Shown piece by piece: positions 22,273 to 34,303 of a DNA stretch of 64,000 nucleotides (the first letter of the stretch is position 1; every line of letters starts with the position of its first letter). The stretch is from Craterostigma plantagineum. Taxonomy: Eukaryota; Streptophyta; Magnoliopsida; Lamiales; Linderniaceae. The position numbers and the translations under genes were made by a program. The notes below the pieces were generated by a model. It did no database searches, was not told the origin of the DNA, and saw only the letters and a program-made list of their open reading frames with translations. The stretch covers positions 21,143,501-21,207,500 of the forward strand of contig JAPQWV010000017.1 in assembly GCA_027422505.1 (NCBI GenBank). Reading direction: 5' to 3'.

Positions 22273-25200
22273 TTACGAAATGATCTCGATCAGCTTCTTG
22301 TACTTTTCTTGGACTTCGTGTTCTTCATCTTTCAGCTGCTTGAGAATACTTCTAAGCTTGTTGCGAATGATTCGAAGTGTACCGTCGCTGAACTTGTTGA
22401 TCTCTGATGTCTTCATCAGCCTTTTATCTCCTTTGTAGTTGACGTAAACGACTGATGGATCATCAACTTCATTGATTATGTGTCCTTCACCAGGACCTGT
22501 GTCAGGAACTTCAAAGGACGGTTTTGTCAGGTTCACCCTCTTCATATTGCTTTCCACTGCCATTTGGAGGTCATGCGTCGCGTTGAACTTGACTTGGCGC
22601 ATCAAGAATCGCTTAAGAGCGACATATCCAACGTTGAGGTCTGGATTCTGAAGCGTTCCAAGAAATCTGTAGCTTCCAACCATCCGAACAATGTCCTCAC
22701 CTCTTAAGTAGGAAAGATCGCCTTCAGTCATTTCTTCGACTGTTCCATCTTCTCGCCCTATCTTGTAGATGGGAAATTCGTAGAAGTCGAGTCGAGCTCG
22801 TCGTACTCCGATGATTGCCCTAATTCTGGCTCGTTCCTTCTCTTCACTTCGAAGAGTCTCAACATCAGCTCCTTTCCCTTTCATCATAAGTCCTCAACGA
22901 AGAGAAAGCAGGTACCGAATGGCAGTTGGTCTTGAAAGATGGGTTAACCCTCTGAGTTCCAGTTCATCCAGCTGCTTAATCCTATCTTCTCTTCTCCAGA
23001 TTCTCCGTCGTATCTCTTCTTGATAGGGAGCAACTACTTTGGCATTCTCCCATGGTAGATTAAGCTCTTCCCTTATCTTTGTCTTCGGGGGAGGGCATTC
23101 TTCATCAACAACGTGGTGTTTGAGAAGCTCGGGAAGTTCTGGAATTGCAGTTTCGTAGTCTTCACCTTCCTCAAGCTCGTCATCGTCGATAAGGGCAAGG
23201 CTTATGTTGGCTTTCATCAGAAAATATCTGGCATTCTCCATTAAGCCCTTAGCTATGGCTGGGTCCATTGGTTTTGTTATCCAATCCTCGTTGAAAATGT
23301 ATTTTCAACAGTGGTGTGAGGATTGTATAACTCTTCGAGGGATAGGATAGGCTCATTGGTAGGAGATGAGGAAGGTATTGGAGGGCTTCTTAGATAGTGT
23401 GTGTCTGGTGATGTGGCTTGTTGGGTTGTTTTGGTAGTAGGTCGGGTAGATTTTTTAGTTTGTGAGGGAGTAGGTGTTTTGGTAGTTCGAGTCACTTGCT
23501 GTTGTTGAGGTTGTGGCTCTGGCTGCTTCTCCCCCTCGGGACGACCGTCACCCTCAGGGTCGTCACGTGGCTGATTGGATGTCTGAGCCTCACCTCGACA
23601 CGTGAACGGAAGCTCAAGGCGTCGAAGAACCTCCGTTTCATATTCACTGCGTTGTGTTGCAGTGCGGAGTCTGGCGATGACGACGTCAATCAGTTCCGTC
23701 ACAGGGACATTCCACGGACCGTCGTCAGGGGCAGTAAGGGGATCGGCTTGAGGTGGTGCGTGTTCGGGGACGGAGGCTTTGCCCTTGTCTCGAGAAGAAC
23801 TCCCAATTGCATCGTACACTTGGGTCATTATGGAGTCTTGAAGGTCTTTTGCGAAGGCAGCTAGGCGAGCATTTAGTGTGGCCTCCGTCACGAACGGGGA
23901 AAATAACGGGACGGAGTCACGAAGACGTTCCGTCGTCACAACATCAGTAGAAGGTACTGATGTGCCGCCTGTTTGCACAGGACTAAATGAACTGAAGCCA
24001 CTAAGGCAAATCGTTGACATCGATGCTGAGACGAGCTCAGATCGATGGCCCAAATCAGCAGCTGGAGTGGTGTTGACCACTGTGGGACTTCCGCTCTGTC
24101 CCAGACTAGAAGCTAGTACAGAGACATCAAAGAGCGTTCCGAACAGGTCACCAAGACCTGTCAGTGCAAAAGGAGGTGTATGTGTCCTAGTAAAAGAAGA
24201 AAAAATAGGTGGTGAGGTTACTAGACTCGTTGTGGACAATGAAAGTGCAGTGTGAGGCGGAGAACTGCATATTTCAACATCGACCTCCTCAGAGCAAGGA
24301 GGAGATGGCTGACGTGGTTCCTCGTGAGAAAGTGAAACAATCGTCTGTTGAGAGACGATTGAGTGGACAGGTGGGGTACTTTGCGCGATTGGACCAGATG
24401 TCGCGATTTCTACTCGGGGGAGGACAAAGTCATCCCCTGAACCTATGGGATCGGTCCGGATTATTTGCTGACTAGAGGATGAAGGAGAATGATCGTGCTT
24501 TTGTTTAGTACGGCGTTCCTTCTTGCTGCTGGTGGCATCCCCTTGCGATTTTCTCTTTCGTTTTTGTTTTGGAGATGCGGAGCGTCCTAGACCTATAACT
24601 GGTTGTTGAGGTTGGCTAGTCCCGGTGTTAGATCCAACTGGGTTCTGTTGAATCGTGGGGATATCTTCGAGATTGTTGGCTCGCAGGTAGGCTTGTAGCA
24701 TGGGATCTGCTTTGTCGAGAAGTTGAAGGAGGTGTTCCCCCAATAGCATGGCTTCTTCATCGAATTTCGACTTTGTCTTGGTGGATTGTATTTTGTTGAG
24801 CTTGGGTATATCATAGCCTTCGAGTTGGGGACGACGTTCGATTTCTGGGTGAAGATCGATGAAGTGTTGAACCAGGATGGGAAACCATCTCATGTAAGGG
24901 AGGACTCTTGTGGAGGTGTATTTTCGTCTTCGTAGTTGATCAACAAGGTCAGACCAAATTAGTTGGGCGATGTCGTAGTTTTTGTTGAAGACAATGCCGT
25001 GGAAGATCAACATGATATGTCTTTGGTGATAGGCACTTGTTGACGATTAAGAATAGCGTCCGCCAGGGTCGAGGTATGTCTTTGGCGCAAAAATCTGGGA
25101 GATGAATGGATTTCTGGCCATTGGGCTTGTATCCCATGAAAAGGAAGTCGGCAATCAAATGTTCAGAAGTCGGATGTTTATCATAAATGAGTGAGGTTGG

Positions 25201-25536
25201 GAGGTTTAGTTGGGTGCGTATTATAGCGGGGGTCAGGACGACAATGGTGTTATCAATTTGGGCAGAGAGACGGGTTGGTTGTGGGTTGTCGGTTGGATTT
25301 TGGAGCGAGGACCAAAATTATTGTACGTAGACTTCGGGGACGCGCTCAATTTTACAAAAAGCATTGTTGAGGGGATGGTTTTGAAGAATTTTGAGGATGA
25401 TAGGATCGGGGCATTGGGTATTTTCAAAATCCAATTGGACGTTATTTGGAAGCCTTTGAGCCCAGTCTTTAGATGGGAAAACTTCGTCAATTTCGCGCAC
25501 CATAGTGATCAATCTGTAGAGATAGAATGCAAACAT
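22273..25536 (-). pseudogene. Third ORF downstream of pol (Sirevirus env-like/accessory), several frameshifts
   Basis: Open pieces at 25536-25318, 25490-25233, 25158-24949, 25013-23277, 23268-22894 and 22887-22273 alternate between frames, so at least three indels break one long ORF of about 1000 codons. The N-terminal part (VPEVYVQ, then LPYMRWFPILVQHF) and the C-terminal part (NLTKPSFEV, INKFSDGTL) resemble a hypothetical ORF found after pol in asterid copia elements, as I recall them. The middle is low-complexity Ser/Thr/Pro/Gln with a basic stretch SPKQKRKRKS that could act as a nuclear signal. No membrane-spanning segment is obvious, so 'envelope' would be a name by position only. Function unknown. 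Confidence 0.65.
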
Positions 25537-26880
25537 TAGGAGAAAATCGCATCAATACTCAGAAGATTTCTACCTACATCGCTTTAGGGTGAAACATCGC
25601 ATAATATGTGTACGGGACTTAGAAAATTTCAAGATTTTGTCTTTGTGTGATAATCGGACGATTTAATGTTAATCGCACAATATGATTTAATGATAATCGC
25701 ACAGTATGATAATGATAATACGTTAGTCATAATTTCAATCTTTGTATGTTTACGGGACTTAGACAATTCAATTTCAATAATATATTGGTAGAATCGGGCG
25801 ATGGAATGAAATCGGGCGATTGAGAGTAGTATAGAAAGATTTAAGATGCAATCGGGCGATTTGAGATTGAAGTTCGAAATCGGGCAATTTATAGTCGATG
25901 GAGAGTCAAATCGAGCAATTGAGTCGAATCGGGCGATTGAGAGTAGTATAGGAAGATTTAAGATGCAATCGGGCGATTTAAGATTGAAGTTTGAAATCGG
26001 GCATTGAGGGTCAATTTGAGGGATTTAGTGAAATCGGGCGATAGAGCAGGCGATTGAGTGAAATTGGGCGATTGAGTGAAATCGGGCAATTGAGTAAAAT
26101 CGGGCGATTGAGTCAAATCGGGCGATTGTAAGTAGACACAGGCAATTGAAATTAAAATTGAAATTGAACTTGAAAGTAGAAAATCAATTTTCGGGCGATT
26201 GTGGGACAGCTGTGAGAAAGAATACATACGAAATCGGGCGATTAAAACAAATAGGGCGATTTAGGAAGGAATTAGATTTTGAATTTGGGCGTAAAATCGA
26301 GCGATTAACGACATTTATCCGAAATAGCTAAGAACCTAAAGTCAGGCGAAGCAAGCAGAAATCATAACAGCAGGCCAAGCATAACAGATAATTGATATTA
26401 AGATTATCTCAGTAACTACATAGAATCGAAATTTGCATATTCAGAGCAATGTAATGGTTACATATGGACGAACGCGTAAACCCTAAACTGACAGTTCTGA
26501 GAAATAAGTAAAAATCAAACCAAAGTTTGCAGAGACAGTGATTCGCTTACGAAGATAGGTCGGAAGCTTCAGAAAGATGCAAAGAGATGGATTTTGTGAG
26601 CTTGAGCGATGTAGATATGTGGGGGTTTTGAGAGAGATCTTGTAAGTGTTAATCGCGTAAATTTGGGAAAAATGAGAAATCGGGCGATTTTAAATTTATA
26701 CGAAGGACGGTTACTGTAGCGGAATGGGAGATAGAGAAATCGGGCGAAAAACAAATCGCCGAAATTAGTCCTAGAATAATCGGGCGATTTTGAGAAATCG
26801 GCCGAATTGGAATTTAGACTTACTGTAGCGGAATTGAACATTTAGAAATCGGGCGAAATGGCCAATTTTAGAAGAACGAA
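25537..26880. repeat. Array of AATCGGGCGATT near-palindromes, cluster 1
   Basis: About eleven exact ATCGGGCGAT words and a similar number of one-base variants (atcggacgat, atcgggcaat, atcgagcgat) are spread between 25640 and 26860, spaced mostly 20-60 bases apart. The arms AATCG and CGATT are complementary around a GG centre. Several lie within longer repeated units (for example gagagtagtataggaagat, seen twice about 120 bases apart). No ORF is conserved through it. Confidence 0.85.
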
Positions 26881-27137
26881 CTATTCTTGTGCTTTTTATA
26901 AATTAGTTTGGAAGAATATCAAGGATATCAAACTGGTCAATTAATCTATGATACTAGGCACCAAAATTTAATATCAAATCACCGAGTTTTCCAAGATCGA
27001 TTTCTGTGAGACAGAATCCGGTAAACGACAAAGAAAGCTTCGCTTTCGTTCGCGGCGCTAAACCCTCAAGTCAAAAGTGCATCTGTATCATTGATTAGGT
27101 CCTCTGGACGAACGATTTTGTTGTTGGGTTTTTTTGC
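26881..27137. other. Non-coding part of inner element upstream of antisense ORF
   Basis: No coding signal or repeat. By position it would be the promoter of the plus-strand ORF at 27211. Confidence 0.4.
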
Positions 27138-27150
27138 CTATAAATAGACC
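27138..27150 (+). promoter_or_regulatory. TATA box on the antisense strand of the inner element
   Basis: cctataaatagacc is a near-ideal plant TATA box. It lies about 70 bases before the ATG at 27211, with a four-codon upstream ORF (ATGGGAAGATCATAA, from about 27163) between. The same string also serves as TATA box in the LTRs at 38776 and 52130. Confidence 0.6.
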
Positions 27151-27210
27151 CGATTGAACAAACATGGGAAGATCATAAATCATTCAATCGAACGAATCGA
27201 GTTCCTAAAG

Positions 27211-27384
27211 ATGAACTGGAATCAGCAGCGAGACCAAGAAGAGAGCAGGGAGCACGCAGAGTTAGTGCGTTGCTTCAATCACAATTTGGATATGTTAGTA
27301 CTGGAGATTGCACTTCTTATGTGCTTGTTCATCGTCTTTATAGCGATTCTGTTTTGGGTTTTAACAGCCCGTACTGGCTTTTGA
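27211..27384 (+). CDS. Small antisense ORF, 57 aa with one membrane segment
   Basis: The ORF runs opposite to gag-pol, between pol and the third ORF of the inner element. The start ATG at 27211 was chosen as the first in-frame ATG after the TATA box. The product has a charged N-terminal half (residues 1-24, rich in Gln, Glu and Arg) and one hydrophobic stretch at about residues 27-52 (LEIALLMCLFIVFIAILFWV), then a short polar tail. This looks like a single-pass membrane micro-protein. I know no family for it. It could be a captured host fragment, an element accessory gene or chance; the TATA box and position argue mildly for a real transcript. Confidence 0.4.
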   Translation: MNWNQQRDQEESREHAELVRCFNHNLDMLVLEIALLMCLFIVFIAILFWVLTARTGF

Positions 27385-27423
27385 GACCTTGTTACGCCTT
27401 TCAAGTGATTTTCATAATCTTCC

Positions 27424-27566
27424 TTGCTGGAGTAATTTGGTATTTTGAAGATGTTTTGCGTACTTGCTGGAGTGATTTGGTATTTTGAAGATGTTTTGCG
27501 TATTTGAGTTGTAATAGCGATTTGGTATTTTAGAGATGTTTTGCGTATTTGAGTTGTAATAGCGAT
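27424..27566. repeat. Three tandem 40-46 bp repeats behind the antisense ORF
   Basis: The core atttggtattttgaagatgt is present at about 27434, 27474 and (with one change) 27520, followed by tttgcgtattt or tttgcgtactt. The first two units share gctggagt, the last two share gagttgtaatagcga. Confidence 0.85.
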
Positions 27567-27620
27567 TTTCGCTTATTGAAGGGTGTATGAATCATTAAAG
27601 AATAGTTTGTGAAGTCAACT

Positions 27621-27696
27621 ACTCCCCCTCAATCTGTGTATATCATTAAAAACGCTCCCCCTAGATTCGAGTAATTCCTGCAAAAACTCCCCCTCA
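27621..27696 (-). promoter_or_regulatory. Three extra polypurine tracts after pol
   Basis: On the minus strand GAGGGGGAGT occurs at 27621-27630 and 27686-27695, and CTAGGGGGAGC at 27654-27664. They lie 230-300 bases after the pol stop and resemble the PPT beside the LTR. Repeated PPTs are reported for Sireviruses. Confidence 0.75.
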
Positions 27697-27924
27697 AACA
27701 AAGCATATATGCAAATAATTAAGTGCCTCCTCAGACTAAGCATATATTATTAAGCCGTCCTTAAACCAAATAATAATTTTTTTTAATTTAATTTATTTAT
27801 TTATTTATTATTATTATTATATATATACATATATATTTTTTTTTTATTTTATTTTTTATTTTATTTTTAAATAAGAGGAACAAGTATGTGCACTCTTACA
27901 AAAGACGTCGTGAAGTTACATCAC
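27697..27924. other. Low-complexity T/A-rich spacer after pol
   Basis: Runs of tttattta and tatatata between 27776 and 27870; no gene. Confidence 0.7.
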
Positions 27925-30900
27925 CTAAGGTTCACGATTCAGCATTCCTAACTCAGATACAAGGAAATGGAATCGTGTTTCATCCAAAGCCTTGGTAAAT
28001 AAGTCAGCCAACTGAACCTCCGTATTCACGAAGTACATGGCAATTGTGCCCTTCTCCACATGGTCTTTTATAAAGTGATACCTAAGATCTATGTGCTTTG
28101 TGCGAGAATGGTGAACAGGGTTACAAGTAATGGCTATGGCGCTCTTTGAGTCGCTATATATAGGAATATTATTGAAATCAAACCCGTAATCCTGTAGTTG
28201 CGTTCGCAACCACAGAATTTGAGAGCAGCAACTCGCCGCAGCTACATACTCCGCCTCGGCAGTGGATGTAGATACACAGTTTTGCTTCTTAGATGACCAA
28301 CTTACTAGTTTGTCGCCTAAGAATTGTAGTCCTCCTGATGTACTTTTCCTGTCCATCTTACATCCTGCAAAATCCGCGTCAGTATAACCAAGTAATTGAA
28401 AATTTGAGTTCTTAGGATACCATAGTCCAAGTGTTGAGGTTCCTTTGAGATACTTCATTATTCTCTTCACAGCTAGCATGTGTGACTCCTTTGGATTGGC
28501 TTGGAACCGAGCGCATAGACATGTAGCGAAAACAATGTCAGGTCTGCTGGCTGTGAGATACATGAGTGATCCGATAATTCCCCGATATGTGGTTGGATTG
28601 ACTGGCTTTCCATCTGAGTCTGAGTCAAGCTTACAAGAAGGAGACATTGGGGTGTTCTTCGTAGTTGAGTTCTCCAAGTTGTATTTCTTGAGTATGTCGA
28701 GGATGTACTTTGATTGGTTAATAAAGATGCCTTCTGAAAGTTGTTTAACTTGAAGTCCAAGAAAGAAGTTGAGTTCTCCCATCATGCTCATTTCGAATTT
28801 CGTCTTCATTAAATCGCCAAATTCTTTGCACAATTTTGGATTTGGGGACCCAAAGATAATATCATCAACATATATTTGAACGAGGAGAATCCCTGATTTA
28901 TGTCTTTTAATGAAGAGTGTCGTGTCAATCTTTCCTTTCGTGAACCCTGATTTAATCAAAAAGTCTGAGAGTGCCTCGTACCAAGCACGTGGGGCTTGTT
29001 TTAGTCCATATAGAGCTTTCTCTAGAGAGTACACATGGTCAGGATGAGTTTCATTCACAAAGCCTGCAGGTTGAGCTACGTAAACTTCTTCTTTCAGTAC
29101 CCCGTTGAGGAAGGCTGTCTTGACGTCCATCTGGTAAACAGTGAAGTTTCTGTGAGCAGCATAAGCCAGAAATAGTCGGATGGCCTCAATTCGAGCAACT
29201 GGTGCAAATGTTTCGTCGTAGTCAATTCCTTCTTGTTGATTGTAGCCTTTTGCCACTAATCGGGCCTTGTTCCGAATGACGATTCCATCTTCATCTCTTT
29301 TATTTTTGAAGACCCACTTGGTTCCTATAATTGTCTTGCCTTGTGGTCTTGGGACTAATTTCCACACTTGGAGTCGCTCAAATTGATTGATTTCTTCCTG
29401 CATGGCTTGTATCCAGTCTGGATCAGCTAATGCATCTTCGATCTTACTTGGTTCGCTTTGACTTAGAAAGCATGCATATAAATTCTCGTTTATTGTTGAG
29501 GAACGTGTGCTTATTCCTTGATTTGGATCTCCGATAATTTGAGACGTTGGGTGAGCTCTAGTCCATTTCCTTGTGTGAGGAAGTGGTTGACTCAATTCCT
29601 CATGGTCAAGTTCCTCACTAGGTTCAGCTTCGATGGTACTAGAGATTTCAATGGGAATTTGATCTTCGTTACCTGAATTATCCGATGGGTCATTCCCTCC
29701 ATCTACATTGTCGATTTGCTGAGGTGGAATGCTTGAAGTCATTTCATCAGCCTCTGTTGAAGTGTGTATAGACGGAACTGTTGTATCTGTTAGTTGTGAG
29801 CGAGGGCATATATATAGCTGATCAAATAAGAGATTCAGTTCGTCTTCATCAAATGTCTGTGAAGTAGATGATCCTTCTTCGGTTGAAGGATTATGTTGAT
29901 CTTCAGTCAATATCCTTAAGACTCCAGGTTGTGGACTTATCTGTTCAGCAGCAATAGATGGCGTTTCATCGAACGTAACATTCGCACTTTCCATGACGGT
30001 TCGTTTTTGTGGCAAGTAGACTCTGTATGCCTTGGACTCGGCAGAGTATCCAATGAATATCCCTTCGACTGCTTTAGGATCGAATTTTCCTCGGTCTTCT
30101 CTATCATTTAGAACGAAGCATTTGCAGCCAAATACTCGAAGAAACTTGATGCTTGGTATTCTTTTGTTGATGAGCTCGTAAGGAGTTTTTCCGAATCTTT
30201 TATGAATGCTAGTTCTGTTCTGAGTGAAACAGGCTGTGTTCACCGCTTCGGCCCAGTGAAAATGAGGAAGTTTCGATTGTATTAGCATTGTACGAGCTGC
30301 TTCAACTAGACTACGATTTCTTCTTTCCACAACCCCATTCTGTTGGGGTGTCTTCACTGCTGAGAATTGCTGAGTGATTCCCAGTGATGAAGAAATTGTC
30401 AAGCAATTGATTCTTGAATTCAGTGCCATTGTCAGTTCGAATCACTAGAACATTGCAATCTAGTGAGTTCTGAGTCTTCCTCACAAAATCTATGATCAAG
30501 TCGGGAGTCTCATCTTTCGTCCTAAGGTATCTGGTCCACGTATATCGAGAGAAATCATCCACTATTACCAGAACGTATTTTCGTCCGTTGATGCTTTGTA
30601 TTCTCATAGGTCCACACAGATCCATGTGCAGTAGTTCTAGTGGTCGGGACGTTGAAGCTATGAGCTTTGCCTTGTGTGATGCTCTTCTCATTTTCCCCAT
30701 TTCGCACGCACTGCAGAGATGTTCCTTGTGATATTTCAAGGCTGGTAATCCACTCACTAGGTTGTCGGTGTGTAGTCTATTCAACGTTTTGATGTTGATG
30801 TGGGATAGTCTTTGATGCCAAAGGTCACTTTGTTGAATTGAGTTCTTCGTCATGAGACACAGTTTGGACGAGGGTCGAGTAGTTTTCAAATCGATGGTAT

Positions 30901-31231
30901 AAAGATTTGTCTTCCTCGTTCCAGTTAGAAGGTCTCGACCACTCTTATCAGTAATACTGCAACCTTCAGCATGAAATTGAACCTTTAGTTGTCTGTCACA
31001 GAATTGACCAATGCTGAAGAGATTATGACTGAGACCCTCAACATATGAAACCCCCTTGATCGTCAGGTTATCATGAATTAGATCGCCATGTCCTAAGATA
31101 GGAGCCGCGTGGTTGTTTCCAAAGCGCACATTTCCACCGAATTGTTCGGTGTAGTTGCTCAGAAGCTCTTTTCTTCCAGTCATGTGTGTAGAGCAACCAG
31201 AATCAAGTATCCACACATGACGGATCTGCAA
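27925..31231 (-). pseudogene. Inner element pol: protease, integrase, RT, RNase H; one frameshift
   Basis: From the right: aspartic protease with DSGCSTHMTG (about 31205), gag-pre-integrase zinc site (HQRLSH then CSACEMGK), integrase core (D64-type LLHMDLCGP, then RTDNGTEF). A frame change lies near 30330-30430 in the integrase, at a region holding the third catalytic residue ([10 protein letters not shown]). From 30429 to 27925 one uninterrupted 834-codon frame covers the integrase C-terminus, RT ([21 protein letters not shown] catalytic) and RNase H ([20 protein letters not shown]). A single lesion in 1100 codons fits the young LTRs. Confidence 0.9.
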
Positions 31232-31345
31232 AAAATAATCAATAAGATTTAGGTACCCATTTAAGGACGGGTCCTCCCTTATTAGTTTTATAGTCTGTGT
31301 ATGTCTTTCTTATGGGTCGGTTTCTAATGTCAGAGTTAAATTTTT

Positions 31346-32869
31346 CTACAACTCCCGTTGATTGCTTAGGGACCCATATCTTCTAATTCCAAGAGGATGA
31401 CAGTGATTTGTCCATGCTCTGAGTTGTTGTTTTGTAACCCATATGCTACGCATTCCTATAGCTTTGACTTTGTTTGCTTGTCTTTGTCTTTTGTCAGGTT
31501 TGTACTTTGATTTAAGAGAGGATGGTGGTGTTTCCTTGGAAGTACTGACATTGGTAGATTGGTATTTAGCGTTTAAGATAAAAGCATCATCATAGCTAGA
31601 ATAGTAGGTACGATTCTTAGTAGTCGTTACAGGCTTAAGAAGAATAGACGAAGTTTCTGCAGGATAATTATTAGCACACAACTGACGCCTAATACAAAAA
31701 TTAGAACTAGACGCTTCAAAATCGACAGGTTGCTTTCTTTTAAAGGTATAAGCGACATCGCTCTTTGGTAGACTGTCTCCTGTGGCTTTCTTCTTCCCTT
31801 TCTTATTTAGAGGATTGCCTGTGAGCACATGCAAGGATGTGTTAGTAAGCTTAAATTTGACAGATGCAATCTGCTTTCTTTTCTTCCTAGTGTCGATGGG
31901 GATGGATATTTGACATTTGGTTAAAGGAGTTTGTAGAGATCCTGAAGCTATGCCGATGTCGACTTGAGTCTCTAGAGAGGAAATTATACTTAGTAGAATT
32001 TTATTCTCTACTTGGAGAGTCATCCTTTCTGACTCTAGAGTTGAGACTGTAGTTCTGCTGCTGTCAATTTGTTTTTCAAATGTGGAAATTATACTAAGCA
32101 GTATTCCATTCTCTATCTGGAACTTTATCCTTTCAGATTCCAGGTTTGATTGCAAGTCAGAGATTACTTTGATTTTAGTTGGTATATATGCATTAGAGAT
32201 ATTTGGTTCTTCGATACTTACTTCATTAGACGAAGGCGGATAAATAAGTAAGTAGTCATCAGGATTGGATAATGGTATTTCCCTCGTCTTGTAACTATCA
32301 TACAGTTCATCATAGTTAATAGTGATTTCTGCCCAATCATCCGTATTTCTCTTTTTCTCTTCTAGTGCATCATGTGCAGATGAGGTTGTGAAAGGCATTA
32401 GATAAGGTAGATTTAACCCGGAGAAACTAACATCATAAAGAGGGAGTGGTCTCTTTACAATAGAGTTTGGGTTGAACCCTAATCCTTCATGTGGGTCATA
32501 GAATTCTATGTCTCTAGGCTTATTCATGAAGATCGTTCTATCTGATTGTCCTCTCCAAATAAGTAAGTCTTCGAGCTTCTTAATCTTAGCATACAATTTT
32601 GCACGTTCTTTATTTAGAATATCGAACTCGCATGTTTTGTTGATTCGCTCATCGTTGCAAGTTGTCAATTTGTCTTTTAGCTCACTAATCTGTGTTGTCA
32701 AACCTTCTATTTCTAAGTCACGACTATCAACTTTAGACTGTGCTACTTCTAGCAGACATTCTAGGTTGCTATTCTCTCGTAATTTCTTAAGTAGGCATGC
32801 ATAATTATTGTCAAATCGAGCCTGTAAGTCATTGACCTTTGATTCAGATTCAGATAGGTAAGATCTCAA
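31346..32869 (-). pseudogene. Inner element gag extension with coiled coil
   Basis: This continues the gag frame after a TGA at 32887-32885, so it is either a second ORF or the rest of a longer gag broken by a point mutation. It is rich in Leu/Glu/Lys heptads (for example LEIEGLTTQISELKDKL) and two repeated segments around LLSIIST and LLSIISS near 32100-31980. Long coiled-coil gag extensions occur in Sireviruses. It ends at a TAG (31348-31346); another frame carries the short conserved WVPK motifs before the protease. Confidence 0.7.
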
Positions 32870-32884
32870 GTCAACTAAGCAAGT

Positions 32885-34303
32885 TCATACTTCATCACGG
32901 GTCGTATCTAGGATTTCTAATGTGTTAGATAACTTCACTTCTGTTGACCTAAGGTATTTAAGTTCATTTTGAAGAATAATGTTCTTTTCTTGAAGTTCAG
33001 AATACAGTTTTAGGTCAAGAGTTTCTACCTCCTTTCCGAGAGACAGCTCCTTGTTTTCAGTATCAGCATTGGCTTCCATGTTCTTTTGCTCAGAGTCATC
33101 TTCTTCCACCAGAGCCATCAGGGCTATCTTCTCCGTCTCACTTTCAGATGTATCTTCTAGCCAGTGATCCTGTTCCGCCATCAATGCGGTTCCAGATTTC
33201 TTCTGCTTGAGCAGTTGAAGTTTTCTGGTGTAGTACTCTTCATCCTTTTTCTTGGGAAGGTAACAGTCTCTAGCGAAGTGCCCAGACTTTCCACAATTGA
33301 AGCATTTGCTAGGCTCAGAATCATTCCTAGTATGAGGTTGTTGAAAAGGCTTTGGCGGCTGTTTGGAGCTTGATGAGACTCTCTGACGATTGGCAGATGA
33401 TGATGATTTTTTGAAATATTGTTTTGCCATTCTTTTCGTTATAAAAGCCACGTGCTTCTCGAAACCTTTGAATTCAGGTTCTGATTCTGACTCAGAGTCT
33501 TCACTTTCTAATGGACTGGAGGTCTTAACAGTTTTACTCTTTGCAGCTTTTGCACTTTTCTTCAGATCGGTATCTGTCACAAGGGCAACTGTGTCCATGA
33601 TTGCTTTACCTTTCTTCTCTCCGATCGCTTCATAAACATCGTCATTGTGCTGCTCCAGACTTTCGTAAACACTGTGAATATCAATTTGATCTAGGTCCTT
33701 GTTAAGCCTGAAGTGTGTGGTGACTCTCTTCCATTCTGGAGGCAGGGAGGTAAGAAATTTGACATTGAGTTCCATGTTAGTTTTTATGATGTTTATCTTC
33801 CTTAATTCGTTCACGAGGACCATGAACCTATTGTAGGTCTCGCTGATTTGCTCATCAGGCTTAGCCTTGAATGAATCGTATGCTGCAAGGGTGTTGGCTT
33901 TCTTTGCTCTTTGTCCACTCTCTGTTCCTTGCATTAATTTTGCAGTCTCATCCCACATGGCTTTAGCGGTTGGAAAGCTATCCACTTGAATCAGTATGTC
34001 ATTAGGTAAGCCTTGCATCAAATAATTTCTTGCCAGAAGATCTGCTTTAGCTCGTTTCTTTTCCGCGTCATTGTATTGTGCTGGAGTTTTGAGTATTGTG
34101 CTTTCTTGAACTGCTGGGGTGACGGTGTTGTCACCACGGACTGTGACCCAGAATTGTTTTGGTCCATTCTCAAGAGAATCGATAATGTCTTCGCCATTGT
34201 CCTTTATTTCAAGAAAGTTCAGGAATCTGCTTCTCTAGACTCCGAAGTCTCCGCGCCTCAGAACTGGAACACGGATGTCGCTTCCCATGGCTAATGAATC
34301 CAT
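32885..34303 (-). pseudogene. Inner element gag with one in-frame TAG
   Basis: ATG at 34303-34301. The N-terminal matrix-like segment reaches an in-frame TAG at 34237-34235 where a Trp (TGG) is expected by family. The frame then stays open to 32885. It contains the copia gag (UBN2) domain (about 34000-33650) and a CCHC knuckle CFNCGKSGHFARDC near 33303-33260. It makes the particle shell and binds RNA. A single G-to-A change explains the stop. Confidence 0.85.

Noticed and set aside
25640..26860. CRISPR-like array
   Set aside because: The repeats are only 10-14 bases, irregularly spaced and inside a eukaryotic retrotransposon.
31228..31255. Short intron before the protease of the inner element (gtacctaaat...tttgcag)
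   Set aside because: About 25-30 bases is too short for a plant intron; a stop and frame change explain it better.
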